DNA of 64,000 bases from Nitrospira sp. CG24C (GCA_002869885.2 NEWR02000009.1:604773-668772); one strand, 5' to 3'; positions 43,702 to 51,680 are shown, counted from the stretch's first letter. Translations and numbers: made by a program. The notes: generated by a model not told the origin, from the sequence alone.

Positions 43702-43757
43702 GGGAGGGTGCTTCTGTTGTGCTGCAGTGGTTTTCCCGCAACCTGTTCGGATCGATG

Positions 43758-43792
43758 CCGGGAGCCGCGGTGCCGCGGCTCCCGGTCTTTTT
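43758..43792 (+). terminator. Strong GC hairpin with T-run
   Basis: CCGGGAGCCGCGG (43758-43770), 2-base loop, CCGCGGCTCCCGG (43773-43785), then TCTTTTT on the plus strand. It abuts the stop codon of the AdoMet-decarboxylase-like gene on the other strand. As a Rho-independent terminator it points plus; on the minus strand it would be a 3' stabilising hairpin. Confidence 0.7.
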
Positions 43793-44233
43793 CTAATAAC
43801 GGAGCGTGACCGTCGTCGTACTGCGACGCGCGCCGAAGAAGTCTTTGGAAAACGCCTCGACAACGGCAGGGTCATAGCCCTTGCAGCTGAAAATGTCGAG
43901 GTAAGCGTTGTTCGTATCGTTCGCAAAATGGCCGCTGATCAACGAGGTCGAGATCAGCTGCACCATGGAATAGCCGGCAACGCGACCTGAGCCAAAATCG
44001 ACGACCTGGCACTCGCCAAAGCGTTTCATGTCAATGAGCTCGCACAGCTCGGCAACATAACGGCGGATATGGTCGGCATTGCGAATCAGGTCGGGGTTAC
44101 AATCTTGAAGATCGAGAGCGGTACAGAGTCCCCACGCTTTTCCCTCACCCACCATCTCCTGGGGGGCAATGGAATCGGCTACTGGGGACTCGGTTGGAAA
44201 GATTGCGGTCTCGGAATCAATCGGGCTACTCAT
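43793..44233 (-). CDS. S-adenosylmethionine decarboxylase-like protein (SpeH family)
   Basis: 146 residues. The segment GYSMVQLISTSLISGHF then ANDTNNAYLDIFSC lines up without gaps with the pyruvoyl core of bacterial AdoMet decarboxylases. Ser97 would be the pyruvoyl precursor, His102, Ser89 and Cys117 match the processing and catalytic residues, but the residue before the cleavage Ser is Thr instead of Glu and the next is Leu instead of His. It may make decarboxylated AdoMet for spermidine, or be one of the divergent homologues acting on arginine or ornithine. No speE is adjacent. N-terminal 30 residues are a variable extension. Confidence 0.7.
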   Translation of the reverse strand: MSSPIDSETAIFPTESPVADSIAPQEMVGEGKAWGLCTALDLQDCNPDLIRNADHIRRYVAELCELIDMKRFGECQVVDFGSGRVAGYSMVQLISTSLISGHFANDTNNAYLDIFSCKGYDPAVVEAFSKDFFGARRSTTTVTLRY

Positions 44234-44404
44234 AGAGGTTATACACCTTTCTGTTAGGAGGGTGAAAAAACAGTGATGATGGACTGCTGTGTCGGACTAT
44301 ACCACGAAAATTTTAATATGAGTGGGGATGGAGAAACTTTTTTTCACACCTAGTAGTTCAGGGACTACTCGACCGATTGACAAGGTTCTCAGCGGTCGGA
44401 GAGA

Positions 44405-44611
44405 ATGCCGCGCATGGCCAATGTCACTTCATCTATCCCGAACCAGATTCCGCCTTCAGCTGATCTCCCCGATCGCCTCTGCACCTGGTGCCAGGTAACG
44501 ATGAAGAAACGCCTCGTCGGTGGCAAGCAATTCGTCCACTACACCTGCCCGAAATGTGTCTTCCAGCACACAACCAGGCTCGGCCCGAAACCACCCAGCC
44601 CCGCGCACTAA
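44405..44611 (+). CDS. Small zinc-ribbon protein
   Basis: 68 residues with LCTWCQVTMKKRL ... HYTCPKC: two C-x2-C knuckles 17 residues apart, a rubredoxin-like zinc ribbon, flanked by proline-rich ends. No family name known to me. Either ATG at 44405 or the one three codons on could be used. No clear ribosome site. The four-Cys pattern makes a real gene likely. Confidence 0.6.
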   Translation: MPRMANVTSSIPNQIPPSADLPDRLCTWCQVTMKKRLVGGKQFVHYTCPKCVFQHTTRLGPKPPSPAH

Positions 44612-44618
44612 AACCCGG

Positions 44619-44712
44619 TCTGTCTGGTCCATTCGGTCTGTCTCGTCTGTTTGGTGGAACAAAACTAACCAGATGAACCAGACAGACTAGATAGACCAGA
44701 TAGACCAAATGA
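44619..44712. repeat. Intergenic inverted word repeat (GGTCTGTCTGG/CCAGACAGACT)
   Basis: Left arm GTCTGTCTGGTCCATTCGGT and TCTGTCTCGTCTGTTTGGT, right arm AACCAGATGAACCAGACAGA and TAGATAGACCAGATAGACC, inverted around AACAAAACT. Sits between two convergent genes. Related strings at 60773-60830, 61690-61730 and 63611-63665. Confidence 0.65.
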
Positions 44713-44722
44713 ACATGTAGGA

Positions 44723-45046
44723 CTACCGGCGGGAAAAGCTGGCCTGTACGCGATCGTCGAAGATATGGGCCAGTCGTTCCCGATCCTCCGGACTGATCGA
44801 AGTGATCTTCGCGCCGAACTTAGGAGAACGTACATGGATGACTTGTAAGCCACAAGTTAACGTTCTTCCTTGCTCAAGCTCGATCATGAGTTGGAGTTCA
44901 TCGCCGCTCTTCACGAACAAGCGGCTCTCAATCCGGACACCGGTCTCGCTGACATCCAGAACCTTGCATGGCGCCGAGAGTGCTCCTCGCTGCAGACGGC
45001 CGGCCCGGCTTACCTCGATACGTGACCCTTTTCGCTTGAATCCCAT
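44723..45046 (-). CDS. PilZ domain protein (fifth in window)
   Basis: 107 residues, single PilZ domain: KRKGSR gives RxxxR at the N-terminus, DVSETG gives DxSxxG, then VRIESRLFVKSGDELQLMIEL and FGAKITSI. ATG 45046 is chosen for GGAGG nine bases ahead; an upstream in-frame start lacks one. Belongs with DUF1499 and FKBP-like genes on the minus strand, each separated by 20-75 bases. Confidence 0.85.
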   Translation of the reverse strand: MGFKRKGSRIEVSRAGRLQRGALSAPCKVLDVSETGVRIESRLFVKSGDELQLMIELEQGRTLTCGLQVIHVRSPKFGAKITSISPEDRERLAHIFDDRVQASFSRR

Positions 45047-45117
45047 CGAATCCGGCCTCCTGTTTTCGGCATCATAGCAAGAGGCCACACAACCCCAAAG
45101 GAATTTGCCAAATAGCG

Positions 45118-45480
45118 CTAGAGCTTTCCCTCTATGAGGGTACGCACCTGCTCCATGCGCTTGCGATTGACACCCAGATCGCCATAGCCGGTGCGGGAAG
45201 CGGAACGGAAGTGGATGGTCTTGGTCTCGTCGTCGAGCAAAAACTCGACATCGTCAACGAAGCGAAGCAACAGACTGGTGGCCTCGTAGTGGAGATAGGT
45301 CTCGTCTTCTTCAACGAGCTTGGTCCGTGGCATGGAACGAATAACTTCTTTCAGCGCCTCCTTCGCTTCTGCCCGCGACTTGCGGTAGCGAATGGGCTCA
45401 ATGGCATGTCCCTTGTCCTGAGCCTGGGTCGAGACGCAATTGGGGCTGGAGGGACAAGATCCTAAGGTACGAGGGCTCAT
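45118..45480 (-). CDS. DUF1499 domain protein
   Basis: 120 residues. Family core CPSSPNCVSTQ at the start, IEPIRYRKSRAEAKEALKEVI, YLHYEATSLLLRFVDDVEFLL and FRSASRTGYGDLGVNRKRME, which is the DUF1499 signature. Family members are often lipoproteins or membrane fused; this one is the bare domain without a signal. Function unknown. Confidence 0.88.
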   Translation of the reverse strand: MSPRTLGSCPSSPNCVSTQAQDKGHAIEPIRYRKSRAEAKEALKEVIRSMPRTKLVEEDETYLHYEATSLLLRFVDDVEFLLDDETKTIHFRSASRTGYGDLGVNRKRMEQVRTLIEGKL

Positions 45481-45501
45481 ATAACACCTGGCAACGCTTT
45501 A

Positions 45502-45897
45502 CTAGGGAAGGACACTCACAATGTCGCGCAACCAGATCTCACAAATCAACACCGCGTCGGGAGGAATGAGGCCAGGGATGCCTTTGTCTCGATAGGCCAG
45601 ATGAGGGCTGATGCGGACTTTCCGATAGCCGCCGACCTTCATACCCATTAAGGCGTGCTCCACGCCAGCCATTGCCTGGCGGCTCCCGAGCAGGGTCTTG
45701 TGGTTGACGAAGATGACGCCTCCTTCGACTCGAATCATGTCTTTCGGAAGGTGCTCCACCTGTTTTGCATTCAGCAGAACCTCGTCGCCTTTGTTTAAGT
45801 ATATTCTGCTGTTGTAGACGACACGGTCGCCTTTGTTCGCAGGCACTCCTTCGCCCTCTCGTTCCTCAAGTAATTTAAGGCCGCTAAGCCGTTTCAT
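45502..45897 (-). CDS. FKBP-type peptidyl-prolyl isomerase-like protein
   Basis: 131 residues. FKBP fold elements: GEGVPANKGDRVVYNSRIYLN, VNHKTLLGSRQAMAGVEHALMGM (pocket region), GGYRKVRISPHLAYRDKGIPG and a closing strand AVLICEIWLRDIV. Several residues of the usual active site are changed, so isomerase activity is uncertain. It starts four bases after the end of the DUF2914 gene and has no own ribosome site, so is translated by coupling. Confidence 0.8.
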   Translation of the reverse strand: MKRLSGLKLLEEREGEGVPANKGDRVVYNSRIYLNKGDEVLLNAKQVEHLPKDMIRVEGGVIFVNHKTLLGSRQAMAGVEHALMGMKVGGYRKVRISPHLAYRDKGIPGLIPPDAVLICEIWLRDIVSVLP

Positions 45898-45901
45898 TGG
45901 A

Positions 45902-47008
45902 TTAATACAGAAACGTTCGGGGCGTGGCTCCTGTCTCTCCCCGCTCAGCCACCTCAACAGACACTTGCCCGACAACCCGGCCGTCTTCGGTCTCGACGTC
46001 TACACGCCAGTCCCCCGGATCGAGCCGTTGCTTGAACGTGTAGGCCCGGTAACCGCCTTCGCGGCCACCGGCAATCTTGATCGAAATCTTGTCGGCATGG
46101 ATGAAGGGCTTGTTGCTGTTCGCTCGATAAAACCAATGGTGGTAGACAGTCGTGTTCAGCGCGACTGGTGCGAAGACGGCGGTGAAGCAATAGATCGGTT
46201 CATTGGCTGGGAAAGGACTCTGCGAGCGCTTCCAGACTTGATACCATTCACGATCGAAACTGAGCGCAAATCGGTCCTCCTGCTTCTGCACCTCGCGATA
46301 CATGCCGCCGAATTTCATCGAGAGCGGCACTGGTGGAATCCAGTTCATGAAATAGAACCCGACGAGAATGCCGATGAGGGCGATGGCCGGGCCTCCGACC
46401 AATATCGCTTCTTTCCGTGAGCGCTCAGGATTGCGTCGATAGATCAGCTGCACCACGCGCAGCGTCACGCCTGCGCTCAGTACTGCCCCCAACAGAAACA
46501 CCCAGGGTCCAATCGTTCCAATCATGACGGGCAGGAAAAACGTAAAGAAACTGAAGCAGGCCAGGGCATACAGCGCGACGAGCAGGCGCAGGTTCGAGAG
46601 TCGGTCACGCAAGAACTCGTTGGCAACCAGCAGCAACACGAGCACACCCAAGAACACACCGGTGCGTGTGAGCGTGGCGCTTCGTGAGTAGAACACCGCG
46701 TAGGCGCTGAAGAGCCCGCCCAGGAGGAATTGCATCGCCATCGGATAGTAGGGCCGGACCTTCTTCAAGAATCCGGTAAACGCTGAACCTTGCGGTTCGA
46801 TCGCTGGCGACTCCGTCGCCGCCCCAAGCCGACCGGTGAGGACGATGAGAAAACCGAGGGTCACGAGATAGAGAAGGAGAATCAGGTTGTCTTGCAGTCG
46901 GTCGATGCGAGTGAGTGTCAGCGTGTCATAGCCCACACCGGAGAAAAAGAACACCGCCGGCATAAAAGGCTTGGCCAGAACCGATTGAATCTTGACCAGG
47001 GGACTCAT
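45902..47008 (-). CDS. Integral membrane protein with C-terminal DUF2914 domain
   Basis: 368 residues. About seven hydrophobic segments in the first 250 residues, then a soluble DUF2914 domain: PIYCFTAVFAPVALNTTVYH, HWFYRAN, GGREGGYRAYTFKQRLDPGD and WRVDVETEDGRVVGQVSVEV. The domain looks like an extracytoplasmic beta sandwich. ATG 47008 with GGGGGC just ahead is preferred over an in-frame ATG 13 codons earlier. Function unknown. Confidence 0.83.
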   Translation of the reverse strand: MSPLVKIQSVLAKPFMPAVFFFSGVGYDTLTLTRIDRLQDNLILLLYLVTLGFLIVLTGRLGAATESPAIEPQGSAFTGFLKKVRPYYPMAMQFLLGGLFSAYAVFYSRSATLTRTGVFLGVLVLLLVANEFLRDRLSNLRLLVALYALACFSFFTFFLPVMIGTIGPWVFLLGAVLSAGVTLRVVQLIYRRNPERSRKEAILVGGPAIALIGILVGFYFMNWIPPVPLSMKFGGMYREVQKQEDRFALSFDREWYQVWKRSQSPFPANEPIYCFTAVFAPVALNTTVYHHWFYRANSNKPFIHADKISIKIAGGREGGYRAYTFKQRLDPGDWRVDVETEDGRVVGQVSVEVAERGETGATPRTFLY

Positions 47009-47156
47009 GCCCCCACTGTGCGGAATCCCCCCTGGTTGTTCAATCAAAAATCAGTTTTGCGAAAACCGCGGTCACCTCATCGTGACCCCATCTCGATCGA
47101 GGGTATTCTCACGATTGCCAAACAAAGGAGAAAGAGGGCAGCTCAAAACGATCGAC

Positions 47157-47371
47157 CTTCTCACCCGCCCACCCCTGGCGTGCCAGGCACGCCTTATCCC
47201 AAGCAAGGCCGCAGGAGAGAAATAACCGGAGGCGTAGCTCTTCTCACCCGCCCACCCCAAGCTGCCAAGACAGCTTCCTCTCCGAGTGGGGTACGTTGAG
47301 GATTATTTCGATCCGAGAACGAAGCCTGGGTTAGAGCGCGTCTCGGCGCGCCGGGGTTGGGCGGGTGAAAA
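47157..47371. repeat. Family B foldback repeats (two adjoining units)
   Basis: Unit 1 (47157-47230): CTTCTCACCCGCCCACCCC, hairpin GGCGTGCCAGGCACGCC, then CAAGCAAGGCCGCAGGAG. Unit 2 (47241-47371): ends TTCTCACCCGCCCACCCC and GGGGTTGGGCGGGTGAAAA are inverted repeats; within are hairpin AAGCTGCCAAGACAGCTT and a core GGGGTACGTTGAGGAT plus CGAGAACG shared with family 1. The 386-base gap 47009-47394 holds no gene. Confidence 0.8.
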
Positions 47372-47394
47372 ACGAGATCGTTTTCAGCTGTCCG

Positions 47395-48456
47395 CTAAAC
47401 GAAAGGAGGGAGAGGGGAGTACACCATCACCTGCCCGATCACCCGATCCAGCCAGGGAGCCATCAGATCTTCGCTCAATGGGGCTCGGTTCAGACGGGCC
47501 TCAATGTGAAACCCCGTCTCGCTGCCGACGATCCCGATTATGGCAGAGGCATCCTCCTCGTCCGGAAGCAATTCCTTCGTTTGAAACTCACAGAGGGTGC
47601 TGTAGAGACGGCCGTCTGGTTCGATCACCGATCGAATCTCCGGCAAGTCGCCGAGCGGACAATGCACCGAACAACGATAGACAGAGCGGGCGGTGGGTTC
47701 AATCGCTTGAAAGTCACCGAGCGCGTCCTCTGAGAAACCTGTCAGGTAGGCCCGGACGCCGCTTGCTCCCGGTGCAGAAGTCGCGGCCAATTTACTGGCT
47801 GGCACCAGGAACTCGTAGGCATCTGCCGTATTGTATTCAAACTGACAGGGTCCAAAGGCATCGGGCCAGGAGCAGAAGAAGGCCACGGAGGGATCGGCTG
47901 GACGCAACACTAGCTGCTGTTTCTCGATCAATGTTTCGATGGGAAGCTCCAACAGCGTGATCGCTTCGAGAAACGCCGTGCGCCGTTCCTCAAGCCATTG
48001 CGCCCGCTCTGCGTCGCCGCGCGTCTCGCCGGGAGTGATGACCTCTTTTGTTTGGAGCCGTACGCGGATAAACGAATGGGCGTGGCGAAATCCCAGCCAG
48101 AGCATACTGCGGGGGTCGTGCAGCCGTAACGGATCGCGAATGCGCCAGGGATGGCTGATAGAACAGTAGGTGCCCACATCCTGATAGCGTTGGTAGACCG
48201 TATGGTAGGCCCCGGCCAAGAGAAAGAAGTCGCCCCGCCAACCCTCCCGGACGTGAATCAGTGTCACATCTTCCGTGGACCAAGCGTCCAGCTGGTCGAA
48301 ATCCTCAGGAGACTCGACCGTCCATTCCTCGACGTAACAGATGACGTCCTTCGCTGGCACCGCCGACTTCAACCCCAGAGCAGCCAGCCGTTCGCCCACG
48401 GCGAGCACCTGACCGAAGGTCAGCGGGGTCGTCGTTTCCCAACGACGTTCACGCAC
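47395..48456 (-). CDS. Conserved hypothetical protein
   Basis: 353 residues, not recognised. No signal peptide or membrane segment. Features: tryptophan- and aspartate-rich N-terminal half (VEEWTVESPEDFDQLDAWS, VREGWRGDFFLLAG), a helical middle (ERAQWLEERRTAFLEAITLLE, IETLIEKQQLVL), and a C-terminal half with several Cys (YRCSVHCPLGDLPEIRSVIE). The GTG at 48456 is the best start. The composition and codon pattern look coding throughout. Probably cytoplasmic; adjacent to a YajG-like lipoprotein but with no known link. Confidence 0.75.
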   Translation of the reverse strand: MRERRWETTTPLTFGQVLAVGERLAALGLKSAVPAKDVICYVEEWTVESPEDFDQLDAWSTEDVTLIHVREGWRGDFFLLAGAYHTVYQRYQDVGTYCSISHPWRIRDPLRLHDPRSMLWLGFRHAHSFIRVRLQTKEVITPGETRGDAERAQWLEERRTAFLEAITLLELPIETLIEKQQLVLRPADPSVAFFCSWPDAFGPCQFEYNTADAYEFLVPASKLAATSAPGASGVRAYLTGFSEDALGDFQAIEPTARSVYRCSVHCPLGDLPEIRSVIEPDGRLYSTLCEFQTKELLPDEEDASAIIGIVGSETGFHIEARLNRAPLSEDLMAPWLDRVIGQVMVYSPLPPFV

Positions 48457-48482
48457 GGTGGATCATCTCTTCCCTCGGCACA

Positions 48483-49139
48483 TCACCGTGCCGGTCGCAA
48501 CGCCTTGCGGTCGATCATCGTATCGACGAGGTATCGATCGATATCGTCCTTCAGAGTCGCCGACAGTAACTGTTGCACATCGTCTTCGCTGAACCACACC
48601 ACAGTTTCACGTTGTGCACCCTCAATGCTTCTCGTCGTCGAGCTCTGGTCGGCGAGGTTTCTCGCGGCGATCACCAGATTGCTGCTCGTGGTCACCACCG
48701 TCGAGAAAAGCCGGCTCTTGGCGTTGACTGAAAGATCGAGCACCTGCCCGCTGATGACGATGTCGGCATCGTTCAGATTCGTCACGGCCCCGCTGGAAGC
48801 CACCCGCACCGTCCAGGCCCGATCTTTCCATCCGCGCGCTTTCAGGCGATCTGCGAGAATCTGAGCAATCACGTCTCCGAGCCGCACACCTGTCACATTG
48901 AAGTTGGTCACCCCACCCCACAAATGGGTCCGCAGGCCAAGCCGACTCCAATCCAGCCGCCGATCTTCGAATGGTTCGATGACGATCCTGACTGGTTCCG
49001 GCTCCATGTATGGCGCCGCCGCTTGTTTCTGCTGAAGATCCAGATAGAACGTTTTCCCTGTACCCCCGCAGCCTGCTCCCATCAGCAGACTGACCGCAAG
49101 CACGATACCGATACCCAGCCGTCCCCTTGCCTGTTTCAC
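48483..49139 (-). CDS. YajG-like lipoprotein
   Basis: 218 residues. GTG start at 49139 with GGAGG eight bases ahead gives a clean lipoprotein signal (KQARGRLGIGIVLAVSLLMGAGC, lipobox G-A-G-C). The mature part, VRIVIEPFEDRR, LGDVIAQILADRLKARGW and ADIVISGQVLDLSV, follows the pattern of YajG and related outer-membrane lipoproteins that present an ABC-auxiliary-like alpha/beta fold. Longer in-frame starts upstream would bury the signal. Role unknown. Confidence 0.8.
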   Translation of the reverse strand: MKQARGRLGIGIVLAVSLLMGAGCGGTGKTFYLDLQQKQAAAPYMEPEPVRIVIEPFEDRRLDWSRLGLRTHLWGGVTNFNVTGVRLGDVIAQILADRLKARGWKDRAWTVRVASSGAVTNLNDADIVISGQVLDLSVNAKSRLFSTVVTTSSNLVIAARNLADQSSTTRSIEGAQRETVVWFSEDDVQQLLSATLKDDIDRYLVDTMIDRKALRPAR

Positions 49140-49331
49140 GATGTCATCCTCCTCACTTACGATTGCCCGCCGCGCCGTTGAAGCGGGCTCAGTGTACCCA
49201 AGTTGCCGATCAGAGACAAATACCGAGGCCGGTACAGTTCGACTCATTGACCAAATCCTAGACTGGGGGCTAATATCGCTCACACGCAGACTGCAGAAAT
49301 ACTATCGGTAGCACGACAGAGTACTATTTCC

Positions 49332-49458
49332 GCAGGATGCTCAAAATGGCATCCCAGCAAGGCCGCAGGGAGTTCGGCGACTGAAGCGTACCCTTGGGGT
49401 ACGTTGCAGGGAGACGGACGACTGAGAACGATGCTGGGGGTCATTTTCAGCATCCTGC
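49332..49458. repeat. Foldback repeat, family 1 (copy 3, 127 bp)
   Basis: Ends GCAGGATGCTCAAAAT and ATTTTCAGCATCCTGC, inner CCAGCAAGGCCGCAGGGAG and apical hairpin CGTACCCTTGGGGTACG. Same size and layout as 34646-34771 with compensating arm changes (AAAAAG/CTTTTT to AAAATG/CATTTT style). The rest of gap 49140-49486 (before the element) holds nothing recognised. Confidence 0.88.
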
Positions 49459-49486
49459 GAGATCAACTCAACTCAAAGGGGGAACC

Positions 49487-49786
49487 ATGGCTGAAGTCCC
49501 TGATGCCTATGCCGACCAATTTCAACTTCACATTGGGCCACTTGGGTGCACACTGAACTTTCAAGTTTCCGGAGCAAATCTGGTCGCTCCCGGTACTCCG
49601 CCGCCGATTGAACGTGTTGCCACGATTCGGCTGAGCCTTCAACACTTGAAAGCCATGGCGTTCATTCTGCATAAACAAATATCGGGGTATGAAGCCCAAG
49701 CTCAGCTGTCCACCAACCTTCCTGTCGATGTGTTTCGAGCGCTGCAAATTCGGCAAGAGGATTGGGAGGCATTCTGGCGCCCATAG
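49487..49786 (+). CDS. DUF3467-like small protein
   Basis: 99 residues. Pattern of DUF3467: a first beta region (DQFQLHIGPLGCTLNFQVSG) and IERVATIRLSLQHLKAMAFILHKQISGYE, resembling the family's T-I-x-L-(S/T)-P-x-H-x-K-x-L end. ATG 49487 (AAGGGGGAA ahead) starts directly after the repeat element, which is probably part of its 5' region. Cytoplasmic; function unknown. Confidence 0.7.
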   Translation: MAEVPDAYADQFQLHIGPLGCTLNFQVSGANLVAPGTPPPIERVATIRLSLQHLKAMAFILHKQISGYEAQAQLSTNLPVDVFRALQIRQEDWEAFWRP

Positions 49787-49839
49787 CCTCTTCCTAACCC
49801 TCTCGCTTGTCCCGCTCATCCCGCCAATCTCGCGGGCTA

Positions 49840-50451
49840 TTAGGTGACAATCGGAAGGATGGCCCGAAAGGTCTCGCGGCTGAATTCCGGCATCTGACCA
49901 GACTGAATCCGCTGGTCGGTGAACGGCAGGAACCGGACAATCTTCACAAATGACCGTTCGGCTAACACGGCGGCAATCTGCGCCTTGCGATCGTGGGTGA
50001 TCGGCAAGGTATACCCCTCGCCTCGTTTCCATTCCCACAAGGTCGGCGCCAACGACAATTCAAGCCCCTGCCCGGCTAGCTGATGAAACCGGTCCACAAT
50101 CCGCGCCTTGTGCTGTTTGATCCCCTGCCCCTCCAACAGCAAGGCGCACGCGAGGTGGTGCCCCCACCAGAAAAGGGTTCGAAAGGTGAAGGCGTTCGAG
50201 TCGTGAAAGTGTTTTGGAAAGTCCAGATATTGGTAGGGGAAGAGTTCGAGAGACTCTCCCTTCACGAACTGACAGTTAGCGGGATTGAAGTCTTGCGGGG
50301 TCATGAGAGTGGCCGATCCAACCTCTTCTTTCAACGCTGCCTGCGTGGCCGTGAGCAAGCCGCGCACTTTGGTCATGATCTTCGCCTTGGCGCGAAAGAA
50401 ATGCTGGTCAGCCATTAAGGCCGCTTCTTCCTGTGTGAATGGTGATGACAT
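49840..50451 (-). CDS. Conserved hypothetical protein
   Basis: 203 residues, not recognised. Mostly helical N-terminus (EEAALMADQHFFRAKAKIMTK), centre with FPYQYLDFPKHFHDSNAFTF then FRTLFWWGHHLACALLLEG, and C-terminal YTLPITHDRKAQIAAVLAER. Histidine and aromatic content is high; no Cys cluster, signal or long membrane segment. ATG 50451 is chosen; an in-frame start upstream would overlap the next gene. Follows the Cys-rich gene by 38 bases and may share its transcript. Confidence 0.72.
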   Translation of the reverse strand: MSSPFTQEEAALMADQHFFRAKAKIMTKVRGLLTATQAALKEEVGSATLMTPQDFNPANCQFVKGESLELFPYQYLDFPKHFHDSNAFTFRTLFWWGHHLACALLLEGQGIKQHKARIVDRFHQLAGQGLELSLAPTLWEWKRGEGYTLPITHDRKAQIAAVLAERSFVKIVRFLPFTDQRIQSGQMPEFSRETFRAILPIVT

Positions 50452-50489
50452 GCTCGTTAACCGATTGAACGAAGGGCCGAAGGGGGTGC

Positions 50490-50858
50490 TTATTTCTGAT
50501 GCGTTTCGAACTGGGAAACCGTCAGATCGTACTGCGCCCGGCATTCCGCACAGCGAACCCACACCGCATCTTGAAACACATCCATTTCACGAAGCGACAA
50601 GGCCGGCGCATGGGCGCCTAAACACATCTTAAGCCCCACGAGCCCATCCGGCCGCACAGTATCCGGTTCAGGCGCGGAAGAATCCCCAGTCGATACTAGC
50701 CTGGTAACCGACTGGGTGGTGACCCGATGCACCATGCGGCAGGAACTGCACGTCAGCACCACAATACGCTCCGGCTCGACGCGTTTGACTGTCAGACAGA
50801 GCGGATGTACCGACCAACATTGTTGGAGAAAAGCTCCACTCCGGATAATCTCTGCCAT
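50490..50858 (-). CDS. Cys-rich (two C-x2-C) hypothetical protein
   Basis: 122 residues with VVLTCSSCRMVHRVTTQS and VWVRCAECRAQYDLTVSQF: two similar C-x2-C beta-hairpin halves about 60 residues apart, which together could form one four-Cys zinc site. No known family. Upstream gene of the pair 50858-49840. Probably cytoplasmic and metal binding. Confidence 0.7.
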   Translation of the reverse strand: MAEIIRSGAFLQQCWSVHPLCLTVKRVEPERIVVLTCSSCRMVHRVTTQSVTRLVSTGDSSAPEPDTVRPDGLVGLKMCLGAHAPALSLREMDVFQDAVWVRCAECRAQYDLTVSQFETHQK

Positions 50859-50904
50859 CGATCGTCCTCACACCAAAGCGACTGTTAACCGAGCGAGACA
50901 AGCA

Positions 50905-50965
50905 AAGGTTCGCGGTTCGAAGTTCGAGGTTTTCGGAACTTCGAACCAAGAACTTAGAACTTCGA
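50905..50965. repeat. Intergenic inverted word repeat (GGTTCGAAGTTCG/CGAACTTCGAACC)
   Basis: GGTTCGCGGTTCGAAGTTCG then CGGAACTTCGAACC and AGAACTTAGAACTTCGAG: left and right words are inverted and can fold. Lies upstream of the Cys-rich gene. Same vocabulary as 43030-43105. Confidence 0.55.
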
Positions 50966-51019
50966 GTCGCGCTTTTCTCGCACCTCTCGCGATTCACGCG
51001 CCAGGGTCTCCGACCCTGC

Positions 51020-51358
51020 CTAGAGCGCCCACAGAGCCACCATCACTGCCATGCCGATCACGTAGGGAATCACGCAGGAATAGAGCACGGCCAACCATGC
51101 ACGATCCAGCGCGATATGACGCGAGAGCTGCTCCTTGTAAACGAACTCACGGGAGAGGATCAACACGGTAAGCATCAGCGCCAACGTCCGAATGGTTCTC
51201 GACCAGGTGTAGGAATCGCTGAAGAGAAAGTTCGCCGTGAAAAATCCACTGAGGAGGAGAACCACCGGCGCGACAACGAACCGGACTATGTCATGGGAAA
51301 CAGTATGCCACCAGCCCGGATGGGCCTCGACTGGGCTTGATTGTGAAACAGGATTCAC
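51020..51358 (-). CDS. Small integral membrane protein
   Basis: 112 residues with about three hydrophobic segments: VRFVVAPVVLLLSGFFTANF, RTIRTLALMLTVLILS and AVLYSCVIPYVIGMAVMVALW. No family recognised. Its start overlaps the stop of the zinc-finger gene by four bases, so the two are translated together and may act together. Confidence 0.72.
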   Translation of the reverse strand: MNPVSQSSPVEAHPGWWHTVSHDIVRFVVAPVVLLLSGFFTANFLFSDSYTWSRTIRTLALMLTVLILSREFVYKEQLSRHIALDRAWLAVLYSCVIPYVIGMAVMVALWAL

Positions 51359-51642
51359 GACCCAACGGCCACTGGAGTCGCTGCCTTCGGCGCAGAGGAA
51401 GCACTATCTTCTTGAGCAGCACGGCAGGTCTTACAGACTCGGGGGCGGGCCTTCAAGAAGGAACTCTTTCCGTTGGCCAGACAACTATAATGGACGAAGT
51501 CCTCGCACAAGGCGCAACGAGACCAGCCGCCGGTGAAAAACGTCTTATCGCGGTAGAGCCCCTCCTTACAGACTGAGCAAATCCGTGGCTCAATCCCCAG
51601 CAGCATCGGCTCCCATTTTCCCTCAGCATTTCTAATACTCAT
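51355..51642 (-). CDS. Cys/His-rich zinc-finger protein
   Basis: 95 residues. Cys/His spacing CSVCKEGL, CALCEDFVHYSC, CKTCRAA (C-x2-C, C-x2-C-x4-H-x2-C, C-x2-C) can bind two zinc ions in a FYVE/PHD-like or double-ribbon manner. Start at ATG 51642 would make a nearly leaderless transcript from the promoter at 51651-51680; an internal ATG at 51606 with GGGAG ahead is the alternative. Upstream partner of the small membrane protein. Confidence 0.72.
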   Translation of the reverse strand: MSIRNAEGKWEPMLLGIEPRICSVCKEGLYRDKTFFTGGWSRCALCEDFVHYSCLANGKSSFLKARPRVCKTCRAAQEDSASSAPKAATPVAVGS

Positions 51643-51650
51643 GGGACGGA

Positions 51651-51680
51651 AGTATAGCCAGCCGCTAACATCAAATACAA
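51651..51680 (-). promoter_or_regulatory. Sigma-70-like promoter close to the zinc-finger gene start
   Basis: Minus strand TTGTAT (51675-51680), 18-base spacer, TATACT (51651-51656); the ATG at 51642 follows only nine bases after the -10. It overlaps a 9-bp perfect hairpin CCAGCCGCT/AGCGGCTGG (51658-51691), which could be an operator. Confidence 0.45.

Noticed and set aside
43610..43990. Plus-strand frame through repeat and opposite the AdoMet-decarboxylase-like gene
   Set aside because: Begins inside a repeat, crosses the strong hairpin and lies antisense to a gene with conserved active-site residues.
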